Assembly: GCA_963715825.1 (NCBI GenBank)
Contig: CAVQSI010000018.1
Coordinates: 124,001-188,000, forward strand
DNA length: 64,000 bases
Reading direction: 5' to 3'
Origin: Sva-07 sp963715825
Lineage (GTDB): Bacteria > Actinomycetota > Acidimicrobiia > Acidimicrobiales > Ilumatobacteraceae
In this document: in pieces, positions 24,931-33,764 of the stretch
Layout of the letters: each line of letters begins with the position of its first letter
Position numbering within the stretch: position 1 is the stretch's first letter
The notes under the pieces: generated by a model
Database searches by the model: none
The model's input: the letters and a program-made list of their open reading frames with translations, nothing else
Told to the model about the DNA's origin: nothing
Translations under genes and position numbers: made by a program

Positions 24931-27009
24931 ATGGGGACGCGCACCGGGACGACAACGCCAACGACCGTGGTCAATGTCACGTTCCAGGACGACGAGTGGG
25001 ACTACGACGAACTCGTCACCCTGGCCGGACACCGCTTCCGACTGATCCGCGTCGGTACGAGCGGCGACGCCCAGGCGGCTGAGGCGACGGTGCGCCGGTG
25101 GGCCGACGAGGCCGACGCCATCGCCATCAGTGGTGTGCGCGAGGCTCGGGCCGCCGGCCACGATGCCGCGCGACCCGAGGACCTGGAACGGATCAAGGCC
25201 GCCACGACCACCGTTCCCGTCCGCGACGACGCGCTGCTGGCCGACATCTTCCAGGAGTGGGCGATCCGCCGCGTCGAGGCCGAGATGCCCGGCTACTTCG
25301 CCAACGCCCGCGTCGTGGTGGTCGGCGGCACCACCCGCGAGCGCACGGTTGCGGTGCTGCGCGAGTTCACCGACAACATCATCTTCGACGAGGTCGGCCA
25401 CGACCTGGTCCTGCCCGGCACTGCGAAGACCAACCCGATCACCGCAACCGCCGCCGGCGTCGGCGAGTTCGCCTGGCGCCAGGTACCCGGATTCGTGAAG
25501 GGCCAGATCGCCGGCCCGGTCGGCTGGGTGACCGACAAGGTCGCCCATGCTGCCGCTGCTGACGCCGACGTCTTCATCGGTTCGTTCTCCGAGCTGATGC
25601 GGTTCGGTCTGCCCGATCTCGCCGGGAAAGCCGTGATCACCAGCACCGTCTCCGCCGCCCGCCTGGCAACGTTGAGCGAACTCGGTGCCGACCTCGTCGT
25701 CGACGTCACACCGCAACCGTTCGAGTTCATGATCGTGCCGGCGATGTACGAGGCGATGGTCGCTGCGACCCTGCCGACCGGCACCGAGCTGAAGACGGAC
25801 GCGCTGGCCCAGTTCCTCCAAGGCGGCGAGCTCGAACCGCGGTTGCTCTGGCCCCGGGGTCGCCGGCGCAAGAGCCGCTTCGCGTTCGTGATCCACCCGC
25901 TGTCGACGGAGTACTTCAAGAACGTCGAGCCGCTCGGGATGGCCACCAGCATCCCCGGGATGACGGGCGTGGTCGAGAAGTCGATGGCCTACGTCCCACC
26001 GTTCGTCTACAGCCACGTCACGGGGATCGTCTCCGAGACCGGCGACGAGGCCGAGGGCTGGCTGATCACGGTCGGCGGCACGCCCAAGGAGATGCTCGCC
26101 CACCCGCCCGAGTTCACCTACTCGCGCCTGCTCGCCGCCGGCGACCTCGCCAAGCGACTCGGCGCGCAGATCATGGGACTTGGCGCGTTCACCAAGGTGG
26201 TCGGCGACGCCGGGGTCACCGTTGCCAAACAGGCCACGATCCCCATCACGACCGGCAACAGCTACAGCGCGTCGGGTGCGCTGTGGGCGGCATCCGAGGC
26301 GGTCCGGCGGCTCGGGATCGCCGAGGTCGACGACGACGGAACCATCCGCGGCAAGGCGATGGTGGTCGGGGCGTCCGGGGCGATCGGGTCGGCGTGCGCC
26401 CGCCTCCTCGCACTCGCCTCCGACGAGCTCTGGCTCGTCTCGCCCGAGACCGCCAAGCTGTTGCAGATCAAGCAGGACATCGAGCGCGACAACCCACGCG
26501 CCGTGATCCATGTCGCGACCGACCCGTCGGCGGCGATCGACGACATGGACGTGATCGTCACGGCCACGTCGGCAGCGGGCCACAAGGTGCTCGACATCAT
26601 GCGGGTCAAGCCGGGTTGTGTGATCACCGACGTGGCCCGCCCCCTCGACATGTCGGCTGAAGACGTCGCCAAGCGTCCCGACGTGCTCGTCATCGAGTCG
26701 GGCGAGGTCGAGCTGCCCGGCGAGGTTCGGATGAAGAGCATCGGCCTGCCCGACAACACCGTCTACGCCTGCCTCGCCGAGACGATCGTGCTCGCACTCG
26801 AGGGGCGGTACGAGAACTTCACCGTCGGGCGCAGCATCAGCTGGCCGAAGGTGAAGGAGATCTATCGGCTCGGCCTCCGGCACGGCATGCAGCTCGCCAC
26901 GATCTCCGGGATCAACGGGCCGTACACCGACGAGGACTTCGACCGGGTACGCCAGGCCGCATTGGCGGCGCGGTCCACCGCCACCGCCGCTTCGAAGGAG
27001 TCGACATGA
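24931..27009 (+). CDS. acyl-ACP-reductase-like oxidoreductase with N-terminal extension
   Basis: A 692-residue protein. The C-terminal 380 residues align with cyanobacterial long-chain acyl-ACP reductase: the ALGAFTKV-like helix, the TTGNSYSA loop, the NAD(P) fold VVGASGAIGSACARLL and the CLAETIVLALEGRYENFTVGR end. The catalytic Cys expected 12 residues into the TTGN loop is replaced by Leu here, so the thioester-reducing chemistry is doubtful. The N-terminal 300 residues form a second Rossmann-like region (VVVVGGTTRER) of unknown role. ATG 24931 was chosen; GTG 24916 is possible. It overlaps the following SDR by 4 bp. Confidence 0.62.
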   Translation: MGTRTGTTTPTTVVNVTFQDDEWDYDELVTLAGHRFRLIRVGTSGDAQAAEATVRRWADEADAIAISGVREARAAGHDAARPEDLERIKAATTTVPVRDDALLADIFQEWAIRRVEAEMPGYFANARVVVVGGTTRERTVAVLREFTDNIIFDEVGHDLVLPGTAKTNPITATAAGVGEFAWRQVPGFVKGQIAGPVGWVTDKVAHAAAADADVFIGSFSELMRFGLPDLAGKAVITSTVSAARLATLSELGADLVVDVTPQPFEFMIVPAMYEAMVAATLPTGTELKTDALAQFLQGGELEPRLLWPRGRRRKSRFAFVIHPLSTEYFKNVEPLGMATSIPGMTGVVEKSMAYVPPFVYSHVTGIVSETGDEAEGWLITVGGTPKEMLAHPPEFTYSRLLAAGDLAKRLGAQIMGLGAFTKVVGDAGVTVAKQATIPITTGNSYSASGALWAASEAVRRLGIAEVDDDGTIRGKAMVVGASGAIGSACARLLALASDELWLVSPETAKLLQIKQDIERDNPRAVIHVATDPSAAIDDMDVIVTATSAAGHKVLDIMRVKPGCVITDVARPLDMSAEDVAKRPDVLVIESGEVELPGEVRMKSIGLPDNTVYACLAETIVLALEGRYENFTVGRSISWPKVKEIYRLGLRHGMQLATISGINGPYTDEDFDRVRQAALAARSTATAASKEST

Positions 27010-27845
27010 AATCGGTTGCCGGCAAGAACGTGCTGATCACGGGCGCGGCGATGGGGATGGGACGCCTGTTCGCCGAACGCGCCATCGCCGAGGGGGCGGC
27101 GGCCGTGGTGTTGCTCGACGTCGACGAAGCGGCCCTCAACGACACCCTCGACGAGCTCGCCAACTCGACGTGCGAGCTGAGCGGCTACGTCGTCGACGTC
27201 AGCGATGCCGACGAGGTGGCCGACACCGCCGCCGACGTGCTCAGCGAGCTCGGGCGAATCGATGTGTTGGTGAACAACGCCGGCGTCGTCCGCGGCAACC
27301 ACTACTTCTGGGAGACCGACCTCGAGCACGACGCCAAGTTCACGATCGACGTCAACACCCTGGCCCCGATGTACGTCGCCCACGCATTCCTTCCGGCGAT
27401 GATCGAGGCCCCCGGCGACTGTCGCATGCTGAACATGGCCTCGGCGGCAGGCTTCACACCCAACCCGCGCATGGCGGTGTATGCCGCCTCGAAGTGGGCG
27501 ATCATCGGCTGGTCCGACTCGGTGCGTCTCGAGCTCAAGCAGGCCGGCCACGATCACGTCAAGGTCACCACGGCCTGTCCGTACTACACGAACACCGGCA
27601 TGTTCGACGGCGCGTCGTCGGCGCCGCTGCTGCCGATCCTCGAACCCGACCAGGTCGTCGACGAAGCCTGGAAGGCGATGCTCGCTGGTCGCTCGTTCGT
27701 GGTGTTGCCCAAGACGGTGATGCTCAGCGAGATGCTCAAGGGTGTCGTCCCGATCGATGTACGCGACTTCATCGCCGACCGCGTCATCGGCGTCTATCAC
27801 ACGATGGACGACTTCACGGGCCGCGTCGCCGACGACGCCGACTGA
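27006..27845 (+). CDS. short-chain dehydrogenase/reductase coupled to the reductase-like gene
   Basis: A 279-residue classical SDR. The nucleotide motif TGAAMGMG, NNAG, and catalytic Y159 and K163 (YAASK) are intact. The N-terminal pattern is like the SDR16C/retinol-dehydrogenase group that acts on lipid alcohols and aldehydes. ATGA overlap with the upstream gene implies fixed stoichiometry with the acyl-ACP-reductase-like protein. One base separates its stop from that of the convergent next gene. Confidence 0.86.
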   Translation: MKSVAGKNVLITGAAMGMGRLFAERAIAEGAAAVVLLDVDEAALNDTLDELANSTCELSGYVVDVSDADEVADTAADVLSELGRIDVLVNNAGVVRGNHYFWETDLEHDAKFTIDVNTLAPMYVAHAFLPAMIEAPGDCRMLNMASAAGFTPNPRMAVYAASKWAIIGWSDSVRLELKQAGHDHVKVTTACPYYTNTGMFDGASSAPLLPILEPDQVVDEAWKAMLAGRSFVVLPKTVMLSEMLKGVVPIDVRDFIADRVIGVYHTMDDFTGRVADDAD

Positions 27846-27846
27846 T

Positions 27847-28566
27847 TCAGCCAACCGGCGCGACGGCCACGTACACCGTGCAGGCCGATTGGCCCCCCGT
27901 GTAGTGGTTCGAGAACGACACGATGTGGGAGACCACGGTTGCGAACGAGTCGCGCAGCAGCGCTTCGAACCGTTCGTCGGGCGGGTCGTCGGACCACAGC
28001 GCGAACACCCCTGCTGACTTCAGCTGATCGCAGACCCGAGCAAAGCCCGCAGGTCCGTAGAAGCGGGCGTTGGCGGCGTTGAGATGATGGCTCGGCGTGT
28101 GGTCGATGTCGACGAGGATCGCGTCGAAGCGTCTCGGCCCGGCGTCGTCGGTTTCGATGCCGTCGTCGACCAGGGCGAAGAAGTCGGCCTGTCGCAACGT
28201 GCACCGCGCATCGCCGGTGAGCTGCGTGCCGAGCGGGACGAGGCCGTCTCGATGCCAACCGATCACCTCGCCGAGCACGTCGATCACCTGGAGCCGACCG
28301 ACGCGTTCGTCGGCGAGCGCCGTGATGGCGGTGTATCCGAGCCCGAGCCCCCCGACCACGACGTCGAGGTCGCTGCCCCGGCAGGCCGCCAGCCCGAGCG
28401 TGGCGACCGCTTCTTCGCTGGCGGTGAAGAGGCTCGACATCAGGAACTCGTCGCCGAGCTTCACCTCCCACACATCGACCTGGAGCACCGGTTCGAGTCG
28501 ACGACGCAAGCTGATGTCGCCGAGCGGAGTGCGTTGGTGGTCGATCTCTTCGAATGCTCGGCTCAT
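27847..28566 (-). CDS. spermidine-synthase-like methyltransferase-fold protein
   Basis: A 239-residue Rossmann-fold protein resembling polyamine aminopropyltransferases: VVVGGLGLGYTAITAL is the nucleotide loop and ILVDIDHTPSHHLN lies at the putrescine-site position. The usual first gate-keeping Asp of spermidine synthase is not clear, so it may be a related methyltransferase-like protein. Start ATG 28566 follows AGAGGG. It could link to the polyamine genes at 10-17 kb only by inference. Confidence 0.68.
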   Translation of the reverse strand: MSRAFEEIDHQRTPLGDISLRRRLEPVLQVDVWEVKLGDEFLMSSLFTASEEAVATLGLAACRGSDLDVVVGGLGLGYTAITALADERVGRLQVIDVLGEVIGWHRDGLVPLGTQLTGDARCTLRQADFFALVDDGIETDDAGPRRFDAILVDIDHTPSHHLNAANARFYGPAGFARVCDQLKSAGVFALWSDDPPDERFEALLRDSFATVVSHIVSFSNHYTGGQSACTVYVAVAPVG

Positions 28567-28605
28567 CGACAGCCACCCTCTCACGAACGGCCGTGCCCGG
28601 ACGCG

Positions 28606-28652
28606 ACAGCACCGTCACCTGCCGCGTCGGGCGCGGTGGGTGACGGTGCTGT
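28606..28652 (-). terminator. terminator hairpin after the multicopper oxidase gene
   Basis: ACAGCACCGTCACC and GGTGACGGTGCTGT are perfect 14-bp arms around a GC-rich 19-nt loop, 14 bp past the stop of the oxidase gene. No T-tract follows, as is common in high-GC bacteria. Confidence 0.75.
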
Positions 28653-28666
28653 TGGGAGGTGCTCGA

Positions 28667-30154
28667 TCAGCCTTCGGCGGATGCGTCCTCGGTGGCGGGC
28701 TCCTCCTCGGCAGCCTCGTCGACGGTGCCTTCGGCCTCGTTGACCACCAGCGCAGTGACCATGCCGAACATGCCGGTGTCACGCTCGACGTGGGTGAGGA
28801 TGTGGCAGTGCCAGACCCACACGCCGGGGTCGACGGCCTGGAAGATCACGGAGTAGCGCTCGCCCGGGGCGACATTGACCGTGTCGGCCCAGTACGGGTA
28901 GTCGAGGGCAATGCCGTCCTTGGCGTACACCAACTGCGGGAACTGGTGCTGGTGCATCGGGTGCGCCGTCAGGCCCTCGTTGTAGTAGTCAGCAGCGACC
29001 CAGTCGCCCTCGTTGAGCACGAGCGGCTCGGTGCCCGGGAAGCTCTTGCCGTTCAGCGTGAGCCCGATCGTGCCGGCGTCGTTGAGCACCATCGGCAACT
29101 CCACGTCGGGTTCGAAGTCCTCGGGGATGGTCACACCGCTGACCGTCATGCCACGGGGGTAGGGGCGGTCGCCGATACGGAACGCTGCGAACATGCCGTT
29201 GACCACCGAGATCTGCGAGTGCAGGTGGGCGTGGTACATGCCGATCGACTCGCGGTCGGCGACGAACTCGTAGGTGAACGTCTCGCCGGTGCGGATCGGA
29301 TCCTGCGTGAACGGCGACACGCCGTCCATGCTGTTGGGCGTCCGGATGCCGTGGAAGTGGATGTCGGTGCCCATCGGCGTGTTGTTGGTGAGCTCGACCT
29401 GCACGTTGTCGCCGACGTCGACGATGATCTGCGGGCCGGGAACCATGCCGTTGTAGGCCCACGCTTCGACGATCTGGCCGGGGGCGACCTCCCAGTCGAT
29501 GATCGAGGCTTCGAGCACGAACTTCTTCGTGCCGTCGGCCAGGATCTCGGGCTCGAGGATCTGGTTGCCCGACCCTTCGGTCTCGGCAGGGAACTCGAGC
29601 ATCGAGTTGACCATGATCGCGTCCATCTCGTCGGCGTCGAAGTCCGGCGAGGTGTGGTCGTGGGTGCCACCGGCGGCGGCTTCACCGGTCGGCGCCGGCG
29701 TGTTGGTGATCTCGAGCGGGGCGATCATGCCGGACTCGGCGTGACCGGCGACGCTGCAGTACAGCTCGTAGGTGCCGACGTCGAGCGAGCCGAGAGCAAG
29801 CGTTGCGTTGTCGCCGGTGTTCAGCATCGGCGTTTCGGCGCCGGTCTCGCGCACGACGACGTTGTGCTGCTGGCTGCCGTTGTTGGTGACGAGCAGCGAC
29901 ACGTCGCCGGGCGCCGCTTCGAGGTCGCCCTCGATCTTGAACTCGGAGAGCGTGATGCCGAGCGTGCTGGCTTCTGCCGCTCCGTCTGCGCCTGCGCCGG
30001 CACCGCTGTCTTCGTCTCGCAGCAGGCCGATGAGGCCGATGATGACGACCGTCGCCACCAGTGCGATCAGGACGCCCGCCATGGCGATGAACACCAGACC
30101 ACCGCCGCCTTCGTTGTCGGCGCGGTTGGGCGCAGGATCTTCCAGAACGGTCAC
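28667..30154 (-). CDS. membrane-anchored cupredoxin-multicopper oxidase fusion
   Basis: A 495-residue protein. Residues about 19-46 form a membrane anchor. Residues 60-150 are a plastocyanin-like cupredoxin with H97, C133, H138 and M143 as a full type-1 copper set. Residues 195-475 are a two-domain multicopper oxidase: HFHG (266), HAHLHS (308), HPMHQH (398) and HCHILTH plus M462. It should oxidise a phenol, metal or other donor at the outer face of the membrane and reduce oxygen. Start GTG 30154 is preceded by GGAG at 6 nt. The extra cupredoxin could be an electron relay. Confidence 0.85.
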   Translation of the reverse strand: MTVLEDPAPNRADNEGGGGLVFIAMAGVLIALVATVVIIGLIGLLRDEDSGAGAGADGAAEASTLGITLSEFKIEGDLEAAPGDVSLLVTNNGSQQHNVVVRETGAETPMLNTGDNATLALGSLDVGTYELYCSVAGHAESGMIAPLEITNTPAPTGEAAAGGTHDHTSPDFDADEMDAIMVNSMLEFPAETEGSGNQILEPEILADGTKKFVLEASIIDWEVAPGQIVEAWAYNGMVPGPQIIVDVGDNVQVELTNNTPMGTDIHFHGIRTPNSMDGVSPFTQDPIRTGETFTYEFVADRESIGMYHAHLHSQISVVNGMFAAFRIGDRPYPRGMTVSGVTIPEDFEPDVELPMVLNDAGTIGLTLNGKSFPGTEPLVLNEGDWVAADYYNEGLTAHPMHQHQFPQLVYAKDGIALDYPYWADTVNVAPGERYSVIFQAVDPGVWVWHCHILTHVERDTGMFGMVTALVVNEAEGTVDEAAEEEPATEDASAEG

Positions 30155-30261
30155 GCAAGACTCCAATCTCGTGAGAAGTTGATGCGCAGCCTCGCAGCGC
30201 GCAGCGATCGACCCTAGGGACTTTGGACCCTTTGGGCCAAGATCGGGAACCAACGCTCGGG

Positions 30262-30267
30262 TACGGT
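30262..30267 (+). promoter_or_regulatory. leaderless -10 box of the second LLM oxidoreductase gene
   Basis: TACGGT, 8 nt upstream of ATG 30276. Confidence 0.45.
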
Positions 30268-30275
30268 CGACGGCC

Positions 30276-31136
30276 ATGCACATCGGCGTCGAGATCTTTC
30301 CCACCGACCAGACGATCGGAGCGATCGAGCTGGCCCGCGAGGTCGAGGCCCGTGGTTTCGAGTCACTCTGGTTCCCCGAGCACTCCCACATACCCACGCG
30401 GCGCGCCACGCCATGGGGCGGCAGGGAGGGCGCTCCCCCGCTCCCGGAGTTCTACTGGCGAACGTTCGACCCGTTCGTGGCGCTGGGCGCGTGCGCCGCG
30501 GTGACCACCACGCTGAAGCTGGCAACGGGCATCTGCCTCGTCGCCCAACGCGACCCGATCCACACCGCCAAGGAGGTGGCGAGCGTCGACGCGCTGTCCG
30601 ACGGACGGTTCCTGTTCGGCATCGGGTACGGCTGGAACAAGGAGGAGATGGCCCAGCACGGGACCGCCTACACCGAGCGGCGGGCGATCCTGCGCGAGAA
30701 CATCCTCGCCATGAAGGAGCTGTGGGCGAACGACGAGGCGTCGTTCGAGGGCGAGCACGTGACGATCGAGCCGAGCTGGTCGTGGCCCAAGCCGACGCAG
30801 CAGCCGGGGCCGCCGATCATCCTCGGTGGCGACGCCGGCCCGAAGACCGCTGCACACATCGCCGAGTTCTGCGACGGTTGGATGCCGATCGGTGGCCGCC
30901 ACGCCCTCGACAAGTGGGACGAGGTGCGCGCTGCGTGCGAGCGGATCGGGCGAGATCCCGCCACGGTCGAGCTCGGCGTGTTCGGCGCGCCGCCCGACGA
31001 GGCCAAGCTCACCGATCTCGCCGCCAAGGGCGCCCGTCGGGCCGTGTTCGGGCTTCCCCAGGGACCCCGCGACGAGGTGTTGGCGGCGCTCGACGAGATG
31101 GCGCCGCTCGTGGAGACGATGCGACCGGTCAGCTGA
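30276..31136 (+). CDS. luciferase-like F420-type oxidoreductase (TIGR03619-like)
   Basis: A 286-residue luciferase-like protein. The EVEARGFESLWFPEHSHIP opening, the ATGICLVAQRDPIHTAKE block and the GIGYGWNKEEM loop are those of F420-dependent members of the TIGR03619 type. The substrate is unknown and the cofactor is inferred from family. It is a distant paralogue of the protein at 16923-17816. A 12-bp tandem repeat follows it. Confidence 0.84.
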   Translation: MHIGVEIFPTDQTIGAIELAREVEARGFESLWFPEHSHIPTRRATPWGGREGAPPLPEFYWRTFDPFVALGACAAVTTTLKLATGICLVAQRDPIHTAKEVASVDALSDGRFLFGIGYGWNKEEMAQHGTAYTERRAILRENILAMKELWANDEASFEGEHVTIEPSWSWPKPTQQPGPPIILGGDAGPKTAAHIAEFCDGWMPIGGRHALDKWDEVRAACERIGRDPATVELGVFGAPPDEAKLTDLAAKGARRAVFGLPQGPRDEVLAALDEMAPLVETMRPVS

Positions 31137-31141
31137 CCGCT

Positions 31142-31212
31142 CCGCGAGTTGCGCGATCGGTTGCTCGATCGGTTGCTCGGGCGCTGGTCGGTCGGCTGCT
31201 CGGTGAGTTGCT
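31142..31212. repeat. 12-bp tandem repeat downstream of the LLM gene
   Basis: Six units of about 12 bp: CCGCGAGTTGCG, CGATCGGTTGCT twice exactly, an 11-bp variant, CGGTCGGCTGCT, CGGTGAGTTGCT. It lies between two genes in the same direction and encodes nothing obvious. Confidence 0.62.
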
Positions 31213-31286
31213 CCGTACGTCGCCCGTCCGTCACGAACCGCTGATCGCCCGGAAACACGCCCGACACCTTGTTCATCGAACATCGG

Positions 31287-31667
31287 GTGGTGCTCCCCGA
31301 CCATCTGCTCGTGATCGCCGTCGACCACCCGAGTCTCGACGGAACGCTGGGCGTCTTCCTCGACGTGCTGCGGGCCGAGCGGGGCTGCAAGGGCCGCGGA
31401 CCGACGCGTGGACGTGTGCCGTATCCGGAACTGATCGATCGGCTGGGCGCGCCGCAGATGATGCGGCTCGGGGTCCTGCACGAGCGCCGTCTGATCGCCG
31501 CTGCTGCCGTCGACAACCTCGGCGCAGTCGCGCTGGCGGTGGTGCCCGAGTTCCGGCGACGTGGCATCGCGAACGAGTTGGTCACCGTACTCACCGAGCG
31601 CGCCGGATTGCTCGGCTACCCCCCGCTGCACCGCTTCACGGCTCCCCGTGCCAGATTGGCGGGATGA
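31287..31667 (+). CDS. GNAT-like acetyltransferase, short
   Basis: A 126-residue protein with the GNAT acetyl-CoA pattern VALAVVPEFRRRGIANELV (key part RRRGIA). The N-terminal half is not typical. It would acetylate a small amine or protein. GTG 31287 is preferred over TTG 31269. Its stop overlaps the next ATG (ATGA at 31664-31667), so it is coupled to the SMP-30 gene. Its frame has weaker support than its neighbours. Confidence 0.58.
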   Translation: MVLPDHLLVIAVDHPSLDGTLGVFLDVLRAERGCKGRGPTRGRVPYPELIDRLGAPQMMRLGVLHERRLIAAAAVDNLGAVALAVVPEFRRRGIANELVTVLTERAGLLGYPPLHRFTAPRARLAG

Positions 31668-32527
31668 CTCGAGGCGCACACGGTTGGGAACCCGTCGTCG
31701 ACGGCATCGACTTCGGTGAGGGGCCACGTTGGCATCTCGGTCGGTTGTGGTTCAGCGACTTCTACCAGGGCACGATCTCGTCGGTCGGCCACGACCGTAC
31801 GCGTCGTGTCGAGGTGGAGTTCGACGGCCGTCCGTCGGGTCTCGGATGGCTGCCCGACGGTCGCTTGCTGTTCGTGTCGATGCTCGACCGACGCGTGATG
31901 CGGCGCGAACCCGACGGCTCGATCGTCGAGCACGCCGACCTCGACGGCATCGCGACCGGTCACTGCAACGACATGGTCGTGGGCCCCCAGGGCAACGCAT
32001 ACGTGGGCAACTTCGGCTTCGACTTCGAAGGTGGCGCGTCTCCCGCGGCGGCCACTCTGGCGATCGTGTGGGCCGATGGCACCGTCACCGCCGCGGCCGA
32101 CGATCTGCGGTTCCCGAACGGGTCCGTGATCACCGACGACGGCTCCACGTTGATCGTCGGCGAATCGATGGGCGCTCGGTTCACGGCCTTCACGATCACC
32201 CACGATCGAGGTCTCACCGACCGACGCGTGTGGGCAGAGGTGCCGCGCATGGCGCCCGACGGGTGCACGATCGATGCCGACGGCGCGATCTGGTTCGCCG
32301 ACGCGCTGGGATCGCAGGTGGTTCGGGTACGCGAAGGCGGCGAGATCACCGAGCGCCTCCCGACGCCGGACAACGTCTACGCCTGCATGCTCGGCGGTGC
32401 CGACGGCCGCATGCTCTTCGCGCTCACAGCAGCCGGCGCACATCCCGACGTGGTCGCCGGTGCCGCTACCGGCGCACTCTGGCAGCGCGAGGTCACCGTG
32501 CCCCGCACCCCCACCTCGCGCCCCTGA
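31664..32527 (+). CDS. SMP-30/gluconolactonase family protein
   Basis: A 287-residue six-bladed beta-propeller. EGPRWH, the calcium-site GHCNDMVVGPQGNAYVGNFG, and RFPNGSVIT are the conserved metal-binding blades. It hydrolyses a lactone, typically a sugar lactone. ATG 31664 overlaps the GNAT stop. A hairpin with a T-run follows the gene. Confidence 0.88.
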   Translation: MTRGAHGWEPVVDGIDFGEGPRWHLGRLWFSDFYQGTISSVGHDRTRRVEVEFDGRPSGLGWLPDGRLLFVSMLDRRVMRREPDGSIVEHADLDGIATGHCNDMVVGPQGNAYVGNFGFDFEGGASPAAATLAIVWADGTVTAAADDLRFPNGSVITDDGSTLIVGESMGARFTAFTITHDRGLTDRRVWAEVPRMAPDGCTIDADGAIWFADALGSQVVRVREGGEITERLPTPDNVYACMLGGADGRMLFALTAAGAHPDVVAGAATGALWQREVTVPRTPTSRP

Positions 32528-32550
32528 CCCCGCCCCGAACGAGCCCCCAT

Positions 32551-32605
32551 CCCGAAATTTGTACCGGAGAGTGCGCTGGGCGCACCCACGCCGACATTTT
32601 TCGGG
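32551..32605 (+). terminator. terminator after the SMP-30 gene
   Basis: GTGCGC-TGG-GCGCAC (32571-32585) lies inside outer CCCGAAA / TTTCGGG arms and is followed by TTTTT. The 55-bp layout resembles the 54-bp repeat family distantly. Confidence 0.6.
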
Positions 32606-32623
32606 CAGACCGACGTGCTTTTG

Positions 32624-32651
32624 TTGCGATCGCAAGTTTCTCTGCTATATT
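32624..32651 (+). promoter_or_regulatory. yceI-like promoter with TTGCGATCGCAA operator
   Basis: A -35 TTGCGA (32624-32629), 16-bp spacer and -10 TATATT (32646-32651) end 7 nt before ATG 32659. The perfect palindrome TTGCGATCGCAA (32624-32635) covers the -35, and TTGCGATGACAA covers the start. This is the best promoter in the window. Confidence 0.78.
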
Positions 32652-32658
32652 CCTTGCG

Positions 32659-33216
32659 ATGACAACCATTTCGACCACAACCCTCCCACTCGACGCCGGC
32701 ACCTGGGGCGCCGACCCCGCACACACCACCGTCGGATTCGTCGTTCGTCACCTCGGCCTGTCGAAGGTCCGCGGCCGGTTCGACGGCGTCACCGCGCAGC
32801 TCGTCGTCGGCGACGATCTCGCCTCGAGCTCGGTGAGCGCCGAGATCGAGATGGGCACCGTCAAGACCGGCAACGCCGATCGCGACGCCCATCTCGCATC
32901 GAGCGACTTCTTCAACGCCGAGACCAACCCGACGATGACGTTCGTGTCGACCTCGATCGCCGGCGAAGGCGAGGAGTACTCGATGGTCGGCGACCTCACG
33001 ATCAACGGCATCACCCAGCAGGTGGAGCTCGACGTCGAGTTCTTCGGTACCTCGGTCTTTCCCGGCGATCAGTCGACCCGCGCCGGATTCAGCGCCACTG
33101 GCACGATCTCGCGCAAGGACTTCGGCATCAACTTCAACGCACCGATCGGCGCCGACAAGGTGATGATCTCCGACAAGGTTGCGCTCGAGCTCGACGTCCA
33201 GCTCATCGCCCCCTGA
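32659..33216 (+). CDS. YceI family lipocalin-like protein
   Basis: A 185-residue YceI protein with the full barrel: WGADPAHTTVGFVVRHLGLSKVRGRF in part, SSDFFNAETNPTMTF and FGINFN. YceI proteins bind isoprenoid-type lipids. No signal peptide is present, so this one is cytoplasmic. The gene is leaderless and its start overlaps a second copy of the operator motif. Confidence 0.93.
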   Translation: MTTISTTTLPLDAGTWGADPAHTTVGFVVRHLGLSKVRGRFDGVTAQLVVGDDLASSSVSAEIEMGTVKTGNADRDAHLASSDFFNAETNPTMTFVSTSIAGEGEEYSMVGDLTINGITQQVELDVEFFGTSVFPGDQSTRAGFSATGTISRKDFGINFNAPIGADKVMISDKVALELDVQLIAP

Positions 33217-33236
33217 AACCGCCCCGAACGGCCGGG

Positions 33237-33764
33237 TCAGACGACCTTCATGCCGTACATCTCGCCGAGGGGGTCGCTGATCAGCTCGAGGCGCTCGCCG
33301 TCGGGGCCCATGAAGTAGATCGAGGTGTCGCCCACCAGGTGATACGGCACGTCGGCGGCTTCGAGCTTGCCCTTGAGCCGTTCCCAGTTCTCCCGACTCA
33401 CCGAGATCGCCAGGTGGTGGTGACCGCCGAGCACCTCGGCGTACTCCTCGAGACCCAGCCCGGGGAAGTCGAAGAACGCAAGGGCATTGCCGTTGCCGAT
33501 GTCGAAGAAGAAGTGCGTCGAGCCGACGTAGTCACGATTCTCGAACAGTTCGGTCAAGGGGAACTCGAGCAACCCCTGGTAGAACGCGATCGTCCGCTCG
33601 ACGTCGGACGAGATCAGCGCCTGGTGGTGGACCCCGCGGGCGGTCGACGGCGGACGGTCCTCGGGGGCGAGCATGTGCTTGGCACGCATCCGGGACCACT
33701 CGTCCTCGCGGTCGGGATGGTCGCCGTCGTGAGCTGTGCCGAACTGGAGATCATTGCTTGCCAT
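33237..33764 (-). CDS. VOC (glyoxalase/dioxygenase) family protein
   Basis: A 175-residue vicinal-oxygen-chelate protein. GVHHQALISSDVERTIAFYQGLL (in part) gives the first metal His, HHHLAIS the second and GERLELISD the Glu. It could be a ring-cleaving dioxygenase or glyoxalase; the family cannot be narrowed further. Its ATG is embedded in TTGCGATGGCAA, which differs by one base from the operator of the YceI gene. Confidence 0.84.
   Translation of the reverse strand: MASNDLQFGTAHDGDHPDREDEWSRMRAKHMLAPEDRPPSTARGVHHQALISSDVERTIAFYQGLLEFPLTELFENRDYVGSTHFFFDIGNGNALAFFDFPGLGLEEYAEVLGGHHHLAISVSRENWERLKGKLEAADVPYHLVGDTSIYFMGPDGERLELISDPLGEMYGMKVV

Noticed and set aside
32551..32605. Terminator after SMP-30 as a distant 54-bp repeat
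   Set aside because: It has a similar size and a GGG...CACCC centre, but its ends differ (CCCGAAA/TTTCGGG).
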